In this document: positions 19,996 to 28,732 of the stretch, piece after piece
Position numbering within the stretch: the first letter of the stretch is position 1
How the letters are laid out: each line of letters opens with the position of its first letter
Made by a program: the position numbers and the translations under genes
The notes under the pieces: model-generated
Told to the model about the DNA's origin: nothing
What the model saw: only the letters and a program-made list of their open reading frames with translations
The model's database searches: none
NCBI GenBank assembly: GCA_944389895.1
Contig: CALXOA010000130.1
Coordinates: 1-42,061, forward strand
DNA length: 42,061 nt
DNA from: an uncultured Victivallis sp.
GTDB lineage: Bacteria > Verrucomicrobiota > Lentisphaeria > Victivallales > Victivallaceae
Direction of reading: 5' to 3'

Positions 19996-20024
19996 TTGGC
20001 AAATGCTGTGCAATCCAATATAAT
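19996..20024 (+). promoter_or_regulatory. Strong sigma-70-type promoter of the DUF4434 operon (with an overlapping -24/-12 match)
   Basis: TTGGCA (19996-20001), 17-base spacer, TATAAT (20019-20024): five of six and six of six. The same sequence also fits a -24/-12 element, TTGGCA with GTGCA such that GG and GC are 12 bases apart (19998 and 20010). The perfect TATAAT makes sigma-70 the better reading. Confidence 0.75.
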
Positions 20025-20062
20025 AAAATCAGAAATCATTGTTCTATCGGGAAGGACAGGAA

Positions 20063-21025
20063 ATGAAAATAACAGGAACTTTTCTCGACGAAATCTCGCA
20101 TGACATTCCACACCAGAACTGGGGACGGAAGGAGTGGGATGCAGATTTCCGGCAAATGCGCGCCATAGGAATCGACACGGTGATTCTGATCCGCTGCGGC
20201 CACCGGCGATGGATGACATACCCCTCCGCCGTGCTGGCACGGAAGGAACAGGGTTACCTGCCTCCCGTCGATCTGGTGGATCTCTTCCTCGACCTGGCGG
20301 AACGTTATCAGATGAAATTTTTCATGGGAACTTACGATTCGGGCCATTACTGGCATGAGGGAGAGGCAGCCCGGGAACGGGACATCAACTGTGCCGTGAT
20401 CGATGAGATATGGGAGAAATACGGTCACCGCAAGGCGTTTCAGGGATGGTATCTGACACAGGAAGTGAGCAGAGTCCGCAGTGGAATCGTCGATGTTTAC
20501 GCTCAGATCGGCCGCCATTGCAAGGAAATTTCAGGCCGGCTGCCGGTGATGATTTCCCCGTTCATCGACGGCGCGAAATCGGTCAGCGCCTTCAAGAGCG
20601 ACCTGCTGCGTGATACCAGAGCCATTTCGGTGGATGAGCACGTGAAGGAATGGAATGACATCCTCTCCGGCATCTGCGGCACTGTGGACATTCTGGCGTT
20701 TCAGGACGGGCATTGCGATTACTCGGAACTTCAGGATTTCATGAGCGCAAACCGGGAGCTGGCCGATCTCTACCGGATGGAATGCTGGACCAACTGTGAA
20801 TCCTTCGACCGCGACATGCCGATCAAATTCCTGCCGATCAAATGGGAGAAGATGCTGCTGAAACTGAAGGCTGCTGAAGCCGCAGGTATCTCCAAAGCAA
20901 TCACGTTCGAGTTCTCGCACTTCATGAGTCCGAACTCCTGTTACCGGGCGGCCGGTCATCTGTTCAACCGTTACTGCGAATATTTCGGTCTGCCGGGTTC
21001 GGTCGATCAATCGCGCCCCGAGTAG
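20063..21025 (+). CDS. DUF4434-family TIM-barrel protein (putative glycosidase-like)
   Basis: A 320-residue protein whose opening ([20 protein letters not shown], then GRKEWDADF) and [16 protein letters not shown] are characteristic of the DUF4434 family, thought to adopt a glycosidase-like (beta/alpha)8 fold. Acidic and aromatic positions likely to line an active site include [28 protein letters not shown] and [10 protein letters not shown]. No signal peptide, so cytoplasmic. ATG 20063 has GGACAGGA upstream; an upstream TTG gives a non-conserved extension. It is the first gene after the strong promoter at 19996, followed 56 bases later by the pseudopilin. Substrate unknown. Confidence 0.8.
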   Translation: MKITGTFLDEISHDIPHQNWGRKEWDADFRQMRAIGIDTVILIRCGHRRWMTYPSAVLARKEQGYLPPVDLVDLFLDLAERYQMKFFMGTYDSGHYWHEGEAARERDINCAVIDEIWEKYGHRKAFQGWYLTQEVSRVRSGIVDVYAQIGRHCKEISGRLPVMISPFIDGAKSVSAFKSDLLRDTRAISVDEHVKEWNDILSGICGTVDILAFQDGHCDYSELQDFMSANRELADLYRMECWTNCESFDRDMPIKFLPIKWEKMLLKLKAAEAAGISKAITFEFSHFMSPNSCYRAAGHLFNRYCEYFGLPGSVDQSRPE

Positions 21026-21081
21026 AAAGGACTCTCGAGACAGGCAACTTTACCAACACCCATTCGGAAAGAGAGGTCACC

Positions 21082-21948
21082 ATGTCACACCACACGCCGT
21101 CAGAGGAAGGGAGGAGGATGTTTCTCTCCTGGAAATCCGATAAAGCAATGCGCACCGCCCGGAGCCTCACTTCATCTTTTCCTCTTTCCCGGCAGAGGGG
21201 GGAAATTTCGCGACAAACGGACCAGATCGGAAATTTCACACTGATTGAATTATTGATTGTCATTGCGATCATCGCGATTCTGGCAAGTATGCTTCTTCCG
21301 GCTCTCAATCAGGCACGTGAAAGAGCCCATGCGGTGAATTGCATCAGCAGTTTGAAGGAACTCGTATTGTCAAGTATACACTACGCGAATGATTTTGATG
21401 ACTTCTGTCCACTGGCCGGAAACAGAAGCGTGGGAGAAGAAAGGGACCGCCCGCAATATCTGCTGGTCGACAAGAATTACGCCTCTAAAAACGTAATAAA
21501 AAAAGGCTGCAGAACAGAACGTATTCCGATTTCCGATGTAACTGCCGCCAATTACATGAACAGCGTCTGGGCCTCGCCTTTCTTTTACAATGGATTCTTC
21601 GGTTACATACAGGCGGATGGAAACATCCTGATTCAAGGTGGAAAAGCCTGTAATCCGGTAAAAGCCGGCAGAGTGGTCATGCCCTCTCATAAAGTGTTGT
21701 GGGGGGATGCAAAAAGGTGGAACAACATTTTTGCCCATGCGTTGAAAGGACACGGGACCGTTGAAGCTGAGAATATGAGTTCCTGGACGGTAAGTTACTA
21801 CTGTCATGCGAAACGTATGAATCTCGGTTTTGTGGATGGCCACGTGGCCCCGGTCAGCCATGGGGAGATCGGCAAAATAAATGCGGATGCCGCACCTTCC
21901 TCCACACAATACTGGCTGCACCCGGATTACGCCGGAAACAAAGAATAA
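21082..21948 (+). CDS. Solitary type IV pseudopilin with unusually long leader
   Basis: A 288-residue pseudopilin. [19 protein letters not shown] starts at residue 52, preceded by a basic 51-residue leader ending QTDQIGN; the -1 residue is therefore Asn, not Gly. The mature part has [12 protein letters not shown], the conserved Cys ([12 protein letters not shown]), [11 protein letters not shown] and the C-terminal [13 protein letters not shown] (H-X9-DG type). AGAGAGG precedes ATG 21082. An ATG at 21118 follows GGGAGGAGG too closely, though a start there would shorten the leader to 39. It belongs to the locus controlled by the LacI gene at 18842 and mirrors the first pseudopilin at 785-1402. 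Base composition is more AT-rich than the housekeeping neighbours. Confidence 0.88.
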   Translation: MSHHTPSEEGRRMFLSWKSDKAMRTARSLTSSFPLSRQRGEISRQTDQIGNFTLIELLIVIAIIAILASMLLPALNQARERAHAVNCISSLKELVLSSIHYANDFDDFCPLAGNRSVGEERDRPQYLLVDKNYASKNVIKKGCRTERIPISDVTAANYMNSVWASPFFYNGFFGYIQADGNILIQGGKACNPVKAGRVVMPSHKVLWGDAKRWNNIFAHALKGHGTVEAENMSSWTVSYYCHAKRMNLGFVDGHVAPVSHGEIGKINADAAPSSTQYWLHPDYAGNKE

Positions 21949-22004
21949 CCATCGATTTCCCTAAGCGGTTTTCCTGTTCACATAATCCATTCTGGAGAAA
22001 TGAA

Positions 22005-22571
22005 ATGAAAAAAAAACTCATCCTGTTCGTCATGGTTGCATGCACCATGCTGTTCTCTGTTGAAATTCCACTCATCAACCCTGAATTTAAACTTGTCGAA
22101 GGAAAAATTCCCGGTTGGGGAACGGAAGCGATCAAGGGAAATACCGGGACGGTATCCTCCGTGCCTTACGAGGAAGCTTCCGGACGCAGAGCCATCATGA
22201 TAACCTGCGATAACGCGGTCGGTTATTTTGGAGTTTACCAGGGGAATTTCGATTTGAAAAAATTTCCGAAACCGGGAGAAGGGGAAGAGCTGCAGATAAC
22301 AATTACGTTTCGCCAGAAAAACGAGAACGTGGCGGATGGGGGATTCGCGAATGTCTCCTTTTATTCCGAGAAGGGATATCTGGTCGGCCGGGATACACCG
22401 AAACGTTCTGGTACTTTTGACTGGGGAGATGTGGAAGCGACCGTGAGGTTCAAGGAATTTCCTCGGGAAGCCAGATTCTTCTATTTACGCTTTTATCTGG
22501 GCAAAACAACCGGAACCGTCTATTTCGCCGAACCCAGACTTTTCGTCAATATCGTAAAGAAAACAAAATAA
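22005..22571 (+). CDS. Exported beta-sandwich protein, possibly carbohydrate-binding
   Basis: 188 residues with signal peptide MKKKLILFVMVACTMLFS. The mature part begins IPLINPEFKLVEGKIPGW, a common opening of CBM4/9-like or other jelly-roll carbohydrate-binding modules. It continues with alternating strands (RAIMITCDN, EELQITITFRQ, FANVSFYSEKGYLV, RFFYLRFYLG, GTVYFAEPRLFV). No catalytic motif is apparent. GGAG 7 bases before the ATG. It lies between the pseudopilin and the GH42-like gene, 16 bases before the latter. A glycan-binding role is inferred. Confidence 0.72.
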   Translation: MKKKLILFVMVACTMLFSVEIPLINPEFKLVEGKIPGWGTEAIKGNTGTVSSVPYEEASGRRAIMITCDNAVGYFGVYQGNFDLKKFPKPGEGEELQITITFRQKNENVADGGFANVSFYSEKGYLVGRDTPKRSGTFDWGDVEATVRFKEFPREARFFYLRFYLGKTTGTVYFAEPRLFVNIVKKTK

Positions 22572-22587
22572 TTCAAGCAAAATCTCC

Positions 22588-25326
22588 ATGTTTAAATCTC
22601 TCTCAATTACGGTTGTGATCTGCGGAGGTCTGCTCTGTCACGCCGATCTCGTCAGAGATAATTTCGGAAGTCGCAGCGTCGTTGACGATTCCGGAAAGAT
22701 CATCGAAAAAACGAACCATCTCGGTTTTACGGCCTGGCGCTCAGATCCCGTTGAAGTGGAAAAAAACGTCGGATACGATGCCACCCTGGTGCTCAATGTC
22801 CTTGACAGAGTCCCGGGAGCAATTGCTTCTGTGCGACTGCTGATGCTCAACGAGGACAAACTGGTCATCGATTCCGTTTCAGAAATCCTCGCGGGTTATC
22901 AGGGGTTGTATGCAACAGGAAAGTACGAAATCACCCGCACTTCTCCGGCGAACCACGGGGCAAAGTACATGTGCATGGAACTGCTGCTGGCAGGGAATCC
23001 GGCAAAAGTACAGATCTCTCCACCGCAAATCAGAATCGCGGCAAAAAAAGAGAGATTCAGAGGAATTTATACGCCCAAGGCACCATATCCGGACAGAGAA
23101 AAGGTTCTCAACTCCCTGAAAAAAGTAACTCCCGCCACGGCAAAGGTGGTCAGGCGCAACGGAAGAACGGTTGTTTTGCTGGATGGAAGAGAAACCATTT
23201 TAAAGAGTTACAAGGGTTCCATCGATTATGGGGAATTTGCTCGCTCCGGAATGAATTTGATCTTTTCGTTCAATGCGGGGATCACTCTCTGGTGGGACAA
23301 AATGACCTGGGATATGTCCCCTTATCTGGGAAATGGGAAATTTGATTTTACACGATTGGAAAATGAGCTTCTCTTCATGCATGATGCGGCTCCAGACGCC
23401 AGAGTACTGCTCAACATCGATGTCGACGCAGGACCGGAATTTTATACAAAATACCCGGACAGCATTTTCCGCAATGAAAAAGGAGAACTCGGAATCCGCG
23501 CCTTCATGGCATTCGGAGGATTTGGAGGGGATGGTCCTGACCCCGGAAAGCATCGCCATTACGCCGTAAGCTACTCTTCCGAAGATTACCAACGTTACGT
23601 CTGCGAAGGACTCAGGGAAGTCGTCCGCTTTCTGAAAAAGAGTCCTGCCGGAAAAATCGTGGCCGGATTCGGCATTTCCGGAGGGCATGACGGACAATTT
23701 TTCCAATGGGAATACAACTCCTGGCGCGGCCAGGCGGATTACTCTCCCGCAGCAATCAAAGCATATCGTAAATGGTTGAAAAAGAAATATGGAACAGATG
23801 AGGCTCTTCGCAAAGCCTGGGAAGATCCGGAAGTGACGCTTGCAGAGGCGCCGTTGTTCAGGGAAAAAGAGTGGCAGAGTCGTCCCAGCTGGAGTTCCCG
23901 GAAAACCGGCCTCGATTGCAAAATCGCGGACGGCAGGGAGTTCAGCAGTGTTTCTCTGGCGGAAATGAACAAACTCTTCGCCAGAACCTTGAAGGAGGAA
24001 ATGGGACGTGACGTTATCGTCGGGACCTATTACAGTTCCCCCATCTGGGGCCAAACGGCACGTTCCCATCTGCATGAGCTCGCGGGAGAAAACGGTATTG
24101 ACGCGGTATTTCAGGTAAGCAACTACTCCTTTTACCGCTGCGTCGGCGGTTATGGAGCCTCCGGCAACTTTGCAATTGCCGCGGCTCACTCCGCCGGATT
24201 GCTGTTCTGTCAGGAGATGGATCATCGTACCCCCCGGTCCGAGATAACGGAAGGTGGAAGTGTTGAATCCTGGGGAAACGCAACTTCCGATCAGGAGTTC
24301 AAGAATCAAGTATTGCGGGATGCGGGTTCCGTCCTCGCCTATGGGGGAGACGGATTCTTTTATTTTGACATGTACGACAGCTGGTACGCTGACGCCGCAT
24401 CTCAAAATGCGATCCGCATCACCTATCGTGCGGCAGATTTTGCAGCAGCCAATCGCGACCGGGTTCCTCGTACCCGGGCGGCTCTTTTCCTGGATGAGAA
24501 GGAACGGCTTATGACTCTTTACCCCTCACCAGGCCCTGCCGGGCTGGATAAAGTCAGCAGAATCAGCGGCATCACTCCGGATATTTACCTGTTGGAAGAT
24601 CTTACCAGAGAGATCCCCGACTATAAACTCTGGATCATTTCAGACCCCAGAATGTTGACGGACGCCCAATTGGAAGCACTCCGGAAAAAAGCGTTTAAAA
24701 AAGGTAATGTCGTAATCATCACGGGAAGTGCCGGAGCATTTCAATCACCAGTTGCCGGCTCCTCTCGCGAGACCATGTCGAAATTGGGGATCAGGGTTCG
24801 GGACAGACTCCACCCGACATCAGACTTCGCCAGTTTCGTAAACACGGAGAAAGACCCGTTGCTGAACCAATGTACCGGCCGCAGCGGACTGTTGAATGTC
24901 TCCTTTGATTCCGCAGGGACGTTGACCAGCCAGCAACTCCCCTTCTCTACCGCGTTGGATGATCCTGATTTCAAGGTTCTGGCAACCTGGAATGCCTCCG
25001 GAGATGCTGCGCTCGGGGTCAGAAGAACGGATCATGGTACCATCGTTTATTCTGCTCATCCGGCCGGTATATCCGCTCAATTCCTGCATAATTGCGCAAA
25101 AGAAGCAGGCATTACCCCACACTCCGAAGCGGGAAACATGGTTGCAGTGGGAAATGGTGTAATCGCCGTTCACCGACTGGCTCAGGAAGTCGTCCTGAAC
25201 TTCGAGGAGGAAATGGATTTTTTCGATCCCGAAAACGGCCGGAAAGTAGGCCGGGGGAAAAGTTTGGAAGTTGAGTGTGAAGTCAAAAGGAGCAGATTGC
25301 TGAATTATCGACCGGCATCAAAGTAA
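22588..25326 (+). CDS. Exported GH42-like (beta-galactosidase-type) TIM-barrel protein
   Basis: 912 residues. Signal peptide to about residue 19 (SITVVICGGLLCHA). An N-terminal beta-sandwich spans about 20-155, and a TIM barrel about 190-600. The barrel includes a GH42-style segment (DYSPAAIKAYRKWLKKKYGT, DEALRKAW) and a possible catalytic Glu at 543 (LLFCQEMDHRTPR). The position where GH42 enzymes carry the acid/base Asn-Glu reads GISGGHDGQFFQWEY, so the acid/base is unclear. About 630-770 resembles the GH42 trimerisation/glutaminase-like domain (RAALFLDEKERL, YKLWIISDPRMLTDAQLEAL). The ribosome site is weak, suggesting coupling to the gene 16 bases upstream. Substrate unknown; the unclear active site means it could be a divergent or inactive member. 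Confidence 0.78.
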   Translation: MFKSLSITVVICGGLLCHADLVRDNFGSRSVVDDSGKIIEKTNHLGFTAWRSDPVEVEKNVGYDATLVLNVLDRVPGAIASVRLLMLNEDKLVIDSVSEILAGYQGLYATGKYEITRTSPANHGAKYMCMELLLAGNPAKVQISPPQIRIAAKKERFRGIYTPKAPYPDREKVLNSLKKVTPATAKVVRRNGRTVVLLDGRETILKSYKGSIDYGEFARSGMNLIFSFNAGITLWWDKMTWDMSPYLGNGKFDFTRLENELLFMHDAAPDARVLLNIDVDAGPEFYTKYPDSIFRNEKGELGIRAFMAFGGFGGDGPDPGKHRHYAVSYSSEDYQRYVCEGLREVVRFLKKSPAGKIVAGFGISGGHDGQFFQWEYNSWRGQADYSPAAIKAYRKWLKKKYGTDEALRKAWEDPEVTLAEAPLFREKEWQSRPSWSSRKTGLDCKIADGREFSSVSLAEMNKLFARTLKEEMGRDVIVGTYYSSPIWGQTARSHLHELAGENGIDAVFQVSNYSFYRCVGGYGASGNFAIAAAHSAGLLFCQEMDHRTPRSEITEGGSVESWGNATSDQEFKNQVLRDAGSVLAYGGDGFFYFDMYDSWYADAASQNAIRITYRAADFAAANRDRVPRTRAALFLDEKERLMTLYPSPGPAGLDKVSRISGITPDIYLLEDLTREIPDYKLWIISDPRMLTDAQLEALRKKAFKKGNVVIITGSAGAFQSPVAGSSRETMSKLGIRVRDRLHPTSDFASFVNTEKDPLLNQCTGRSGLLNVSFDSAGTLTSQQLPFSTALDDPDFKVLATWNASGDAALGVRRTDHGTIVYSAHPAGISAQFLHNCAKEAGITPHSEAGNMVAVGNGVIAVHRLAQEVVLNFEEEMDFFDPENGRKVGRGKSLEVECEVKRSRLLNYRPASK

Positions 25327-25511
25327 TATCCGGTTAACGTGCAAAACACCGGCAGGGGGTATCCACGATTCCGGGAGGGAAATCCGGGCGACAGCAAGTG
25401 TTTCCCTGACGCGACAACCGTTCGAAGCCGGTGAAACCATCCCGCGCCATAAAGAGAGCGGTCCGCCTTTCCGGCGGACCGCTCTTTCCTCACACAAACG
25501 AAACCGGGAAC
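25327..25511. other. Convergent intergenic region
   Basis: Between the GH42-like gene and the isomerase gene. It contains AGGGAAA (25376-25382) pairing with TTTCCCT (25401-25407) across 18 bases, and the strong terminator hairpin at 25455-25485. No gene or tRNA-like cloverleaf is visible. Confidence 0.5.
25455..25490 (+). terminator. Intrinsic terminator after the second glycan locus
   Basis: AGAGCGGTCCGCC (25455-25467), loop TTTCC, GGCGGACCGCTCT (25473-25485): a perfect 13-base stem followed by TTTCCT. On the minus strand it is followed by CTTTATGG, so it may also serve the convergent isomerase gene. Confidence 0.8.
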
Positions 25512-26294
25512 TTACCGAACCCCCATCGCCTTCAGATTGTCGAAGGAGATCTTGATCGACTCGAAGATATCACGATCCTTGAAGGGGGCATCCTGCTCGA
25601 TCGAATACCAGCGAACCCCCGCTTCGCGGCACGCCTGAATGATCCCGCCCCAGTCGAGATTCCCTTCGCCGATCTCGCCGAATACCGGCTGATCCCCGTT
25701 GATGATCGTGAAATCCTTGAAGTGAATCACCGGCATCCGATATCCGAGACGATGGATCCAGTTGACCGGGCTGCCGCCGCCGCGGGTGACCCAGTGCACG
25801 TCGATTTCGGCATGAACAAAACGCGGATCGGTGTTGGCATAGAAATACTCGAACATCGTGGACCGCGTACCGGGCAGCCGCTCAAATTCAAAATGGTGGT
25901 TGTGGTAACCGAGACGAATCCCCTTTTCGAGCAATTTCTCCCCCTGCCGATTGAAGATCGCCGTCAGTTTGTCGAGAGCTTCGACACTGCCGCGATATTC
26001 ACCTGACGGCGCACCGAGCGCGGTGAAATCACACTCAAGAGTCTGGAGCCGGTCGATGATCGCCCCGGTATTCTGAATCATTTCCAGATTCTCGTGAGTC
26101 GCACAGCAATAGAGATTGTGGCTGTCGAGCTGCCTGCGGATCACTTCCGCCGGAAGCGGCGTCCCCGAAACCTGCACCGCCTGGTAACCGATGGCGCAGA
26201 CTTTGTCGAGGGTACGGTCAAGATCACTCTCCGTTTTGCAGAATTCACGCAGATTGTAGAGTGTCACGGCAATTTGACTGTCGGGAGCCTTCAT
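25512..26294 (-). CDS. Sugar phosphate isomerase/epimerase (xylose isomerase-like TIM barrel)
   Basis: A 260-residue AP_endonuc_2/xylose-isomerase-like protein. Metal and substrate positions appear in IRLGYHNHHFEF, VHAEIDVHWVTRGG, PVIHFKDF and WYSIEQDAPF, and the N-terminus has VCAIGYQAVQVSG. Such enzymes interconvert ketoses or inosose-like intermediates in sugar and inositol catabolism; the substrate is not readable. GGAG precedes the ATG at 26294. It follows the Gfo/Idh/MocA gene by 75 bases, and the two families often act together in sugar or inositol oxidation. Confidence 0.88.
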   Translation of the reverse strand: MKAPDSQIAVTLYNLREFCKTESDLDRTLDKVCAIGYQAVQVSGTPLPAEVIRRQLDSHNLYCCATHENLEMIQNTGAIIDRLQTLECDFTALGAPSGEYRGSVEALDKLTAIFNRQGEKLLEKGIRLGYHNHHFEFERLPGTRSTMFEYFYANTDPRFVHAEIDVHWVTRGGGSPVNWIHRLGYRMPVIHFKDFTIINGDQPVFGEIGEGNLDWGGIIQACREAGVRWYSIEQDAPFKDRDIFESIKISFDNLKAMGVR

Positions 26295-26369
26295 ATTTTT
26301 TTCTCCTTCAGAAATAAAATTTTAGAAGAGGGGAAGCGGCAAAGCGCCCTCCCCGGAAACATCGCGGGA

Positions 26370-27431
26370 TCAGAACTTCACGACGTCGATCGCACCCTTC
26401 TTGACCTGATCGATCACCCTGACCACCTCCACCGCCTGTTCCATAGTGATCGGATACGGCGCGCCGTTGCGGATCGTCTCATAGAGGTATTTCCAGATCT
26501 TCTCGGTCGTATCACCGGTAGAGGGTGCCACGCCGAGCTCATCCTCGATCCAGACCGGCGCCACACTGCCGCCGAAACCGCCTTCCAGCGGCGGATTCGC
26601 CGGACTTGCCTCAATGTGCGGAACCGGAATCGCCGGGTTCAGATATTTCAGCTTCAACCGCTTCTCATCGTAGCTGACCAGCGATCCCCGGCTGCCGCGA
26701 ACCACGTAGACCGGATCGGGCATACTGATGCCGCCGGAAATCTCCACGTCGACAATCCGACCGTTTTCACCCTTGAAGATGATTTTCAAATGGTCCTCGG
26801 CATCCCCTTTGGCAGCGACCAGCTTGAGATCGCTCCAGAGCTCCTTGACCGGAGATTCCAGAAACTGCAGCGCGTGGTCGACCAGATGCGGCCCCCAGTT
26901 GAGCAGCTGCCCGCCCCCTTCCGACAGAATCGTCTGCCAGTCGGCACGCCATTGGAAACTGTGGCGGCAGAGTTTGATTTCGAAGATCGTTCCGAGTTTG
27001 CCGGTTTTGATGATCTCTCGAATATGCGTGAAGGCGGGCTCAAAACGACGATTGTGACGCACGAAGATCTTCCCGGGCAGCTCATTCGAAACCTTCTGCA
27101 GCTCGAGGGCATCTTCGATCCGGCAGGCCATCGGTTTCTCAACCATCACATATTTTCCGGCGCGGGCGGCCTCGATGGCATGCCTGACGTGGTCGGGGGA
27201 ACGGGTTGCAACCGTCACCAGGTCGATTTCCGGATTCTTCAGAAATTCCGCGCTGTCGCGATAGAACTTCGCCGCCGGCAACTTCTTCTCCGCTGCGGCA
27301 ATGCGTTCATGATCTATATCGCAACCGGCGACAATCTCGTAAAGTTCAGGGAACTGCCCCAATTCACCGAAATGCATTCCCTGCCCTGCCCGGCCCAAAC
27401 CCCAGACGCCGACCCGAATCCGATTCGCCAT
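26370..27431 (-). CDS. Gfo/Idh/MocA-family NAD(P)-dependent oxidoreductase
   Basis: A 353-residue oxidoreductase. The Rossmann motif VGVWGLGRAGQGMH is at the N-terminus, then the family signature KYVMVEKPMACRIEDA and the C-terminal alpha/beta domain (GGGQLLNWGPHLVDHALQFL with the likely catalytic His, VVRGSRGSLVSYDE). It oxidises or reduces sugar or cyclitol hydroxyls. AGGGAG is 9-10 bases before ATG 27431; ATG 27437 is an alternative. It is first in the unit with the isomerase/epimerase. No signal peptide, so cytoplasmic. Confidence 0.92.
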   Translation of the reverse strand: MANRIRVGVWGLGRAGQGMHFGELGQFPELYEIVAGCDIDHERIAAAEKKLPAAKFYRDSAEFLKNPEIDLVTVATRSPDHVRHAIEAARAGKYVMVEKPMACRIEDALELQKVSNELPGKIFVRHNRRFEPAFTHIREIIKTGKLGTIFEIKLCRHSFQWRADWQTILSEGGGQLLNWGPHLVDHALQFLESPVKELWSDLKLVAAKGDAEDHLKIIFKGENGRIVDVEISGGISMPDPVYVVRGSRGSLVSYDEKRLKLKYLNPAIPVPHIEASPANPPLEGGFGGSVAPVWIEDELGVAPSTGDTTEKIWKYLYETIRNGAPYPITMEQAVEVVRVIDQVKKGAIDVVKF

Positions 27432-27496
27432 TTTCATTCTCTCCCTCGGAAAACCAGTGAAAGTCCTGTTATCAGGAAACCGTTTCAAACTTTTTT

Positions 27497-27525
27497 AATA
27501 TAATCCAAACACCTCCGGATTTCCA
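27497..27525 (-). promoter_or_regulatory. Sigma-70-type promoter of the oxidoreductase-isomerase operon
   Basis: Minus strand: TGGAAA (27525-27520), 17-base spacer, TATATT (27502-27497). Four of six and five of six; leader about 55-60 bases. Confidence 0.5.
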
Positions 27526-27689
27526 GCCGGCCACGGACAACTTCCAGGGAATCTGGCACCTGCCGCAAATGGGAATATCCTCTCTGGAACATTTTCCGAA
27601 ACGATTTTCACTCCCTTTCCGAAGTGAACCTGAGAACGCAGCGACGTTCCGCCCCGTTCCGGGAACCCCAGGCGCCTGAATCTTCCCCG

Positions 27690-28610
27690 TCACAACGCTG
27701 GCGGCGCAGTCGGGCGACCGGACACCCCCGCTCCGGAAGAGGCGCGGGCCCTTGCCTCTTCCCGGTACCGTCCCGGCGGCATGCCGTTTTCGCGCCGGAA
27801 AATCCGGCTGAAATAGAACTCGTTCCGCAAACCGGTGTCGAGGGCGATCATCTTCAACGGCTTGTCGGTATTCGCCAGCAGGTTGCGGGCACGCCGCATC
27901 CGCTCCTCGACCAGAAGCCGCTGAAACGGGACGCCGAAATGATACTTGACCTGATGACAACAGTGCGTCTCGGAAAGATGCAGGAAATCCGCAAGCTCCC
28001 GGAGTGAAATCTCCTCGTGGGCATGACGGGTAATGAAAAAACGGATATGCTCCGGCCTGGAATAATCCGGCACTCCGGAATGCGGGGCCAGACTTCCCAG
28101 CAGCGCCAGCATTCCCTGCCCCAGCAATTGAAGTTCCGCCGCCAGTTCCTCCCGGAACTCCCCGTCGCAAACCGGCAACGTACCATGAAGTTCCAGAAGC
28201 TCGGCGGGCAACTCTTCCGGCGGCGACACCTCTTCGCTGCGGAATACTCCGGCATAGAGAATCAAAACGGGATTCCCCTCCTGCCTGAGCGGAACCACAA
28301 CTTCCGAGCACCCTTTCCAGCAGGAGTGGAAAAACGGCCGTCCGGAACGCCGGGCAATCGCATCCGCGCCAAGCATGCAATCCTCATGGCAGCGTCTGTT
28401 CCAGCCGCTCCGCTCGAAGCGACCGCGAATACAGTAGTCATGCCGGTGGATCCAGCGCCCCGGAAAAAAAGATTTCCCATCCGGGAAGCAGAACGTGCCG
28501 CAGCAGTCATGAATCGTCACGATCACGTTGCAGCGCCGCTCAAACCGTTCCAGAGCGGCCAGAACACCCGCCACCGGATCACTCTCCCGGATTCCCTTCA
28601 GATATTTCAT
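27690..28610 (-). CDS. AraC-family transcriptional regulator with N-terminal PocR-like sensor
   Basis: A 306-residue regulator. Residues about 15-125 resemble the PocR ligand-binding domain, including its Cys pairs (RRCHEDCML, C74/C78; HSCWKGC, C97/C101) and VVPLRQEGNPVLILYAGVF. Residues about 187-285 are the AraC double helix-turn-helix (ISLRELADFLHLSETHCCHQ, PLKMIALDTGLRNEFYFSRI, FRRENGMPPGRYR). PocR domains sense small metabolites; the ligand here is unknown. The ATG at 28610 is preferred over an upstream TTG. Its promoter shares -35 bases with that of the divergent FAD oxidoreductase, which it probably regulates. Confidence 0.88.
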   Translation of the reverse strand: MKYLKGIRESDPVAGVLAALERFERRCNVIVTIHDCCGTFCFPDGKSFFPGRWIHRHDYCIRGRFERSGWNRRCHEDCMLGADAIARRSGRPFFHSCWKGCSEVVVPLRQEGNPVLILYAGVFRSEEVSPPEELPAELLELHGTLPVCDGEFREELAAELQLLGQGMLALLGSLAPHSGVPDYSRPEHIRFFITRHAHEEISLRELADFLHLSETHCCHQVKYHFGVPFQRLLVEERMRRARNLLANTDKPLKMIALDTGLRNEFYFSRIFRRENGMPPGRYREEARARASSGAGVSGRPTAPPAL

Positions 28611-28639
28611 AAAAATGCCCTGCAAAGCAATTTTTTATA

Positions 28640-28667
28640 AATATAAAGCAGAATCGTTCATTGTCAA
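28640..28667 (-). promoter_or_regulatory. Sigma-70-type promoter of the AraC/PocR gene
   Basis: Minus strand: TTGACA (28667-28662), 16-base spacer, TATATT (28645-28640). The consensus -35 overlaps the plus-strand -35 of the oxidoreductase promoter by five bases, so the two promoters compete for polymerase. Confidence 0.65.
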
Positions 28668-28689
28668 ATCACCGGCGGTCCGGTATAAT
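28661..28689 (+). promoter_or_regulatory. Sigma-70-type promoter of the FAD oxidoreductase gene
   Basis: TTGTCA (28661-28666), 17-base spacer, TATAAT (28684-28689): five of six and six of six. It overlaps the divergent AraC/PocR promoter. The start site would be near 28696, leader about 37 bases. Confidence 0.75.
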
Positions 28690-28732
28690 GAATAACAGAA
28701 TTTTCTTTACGTAATCTTACAGGAGGATGCGG

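Noticed and set aside
25420..25440. GTTCGAA-type T-loop-like sequence after the GH42-like gene
   Set aside because: Neither the flanking 5-base T stem nor acceptor, D or anticodon arms can be drawn, so it is not a tRNA.
26094..27503. 469-codon plus-strand frame across the isomerase and oxidoreductase genes
   Set aside because: Spans two real minus-strand genes and the gap between them, and has no motif.
28117..28380. Longer minus-strand frame overlapping the AraC/PocR gene (27472-28380)
   Set aside because: Out of frame with the clear PocR-AraC domains and lacking any motif.
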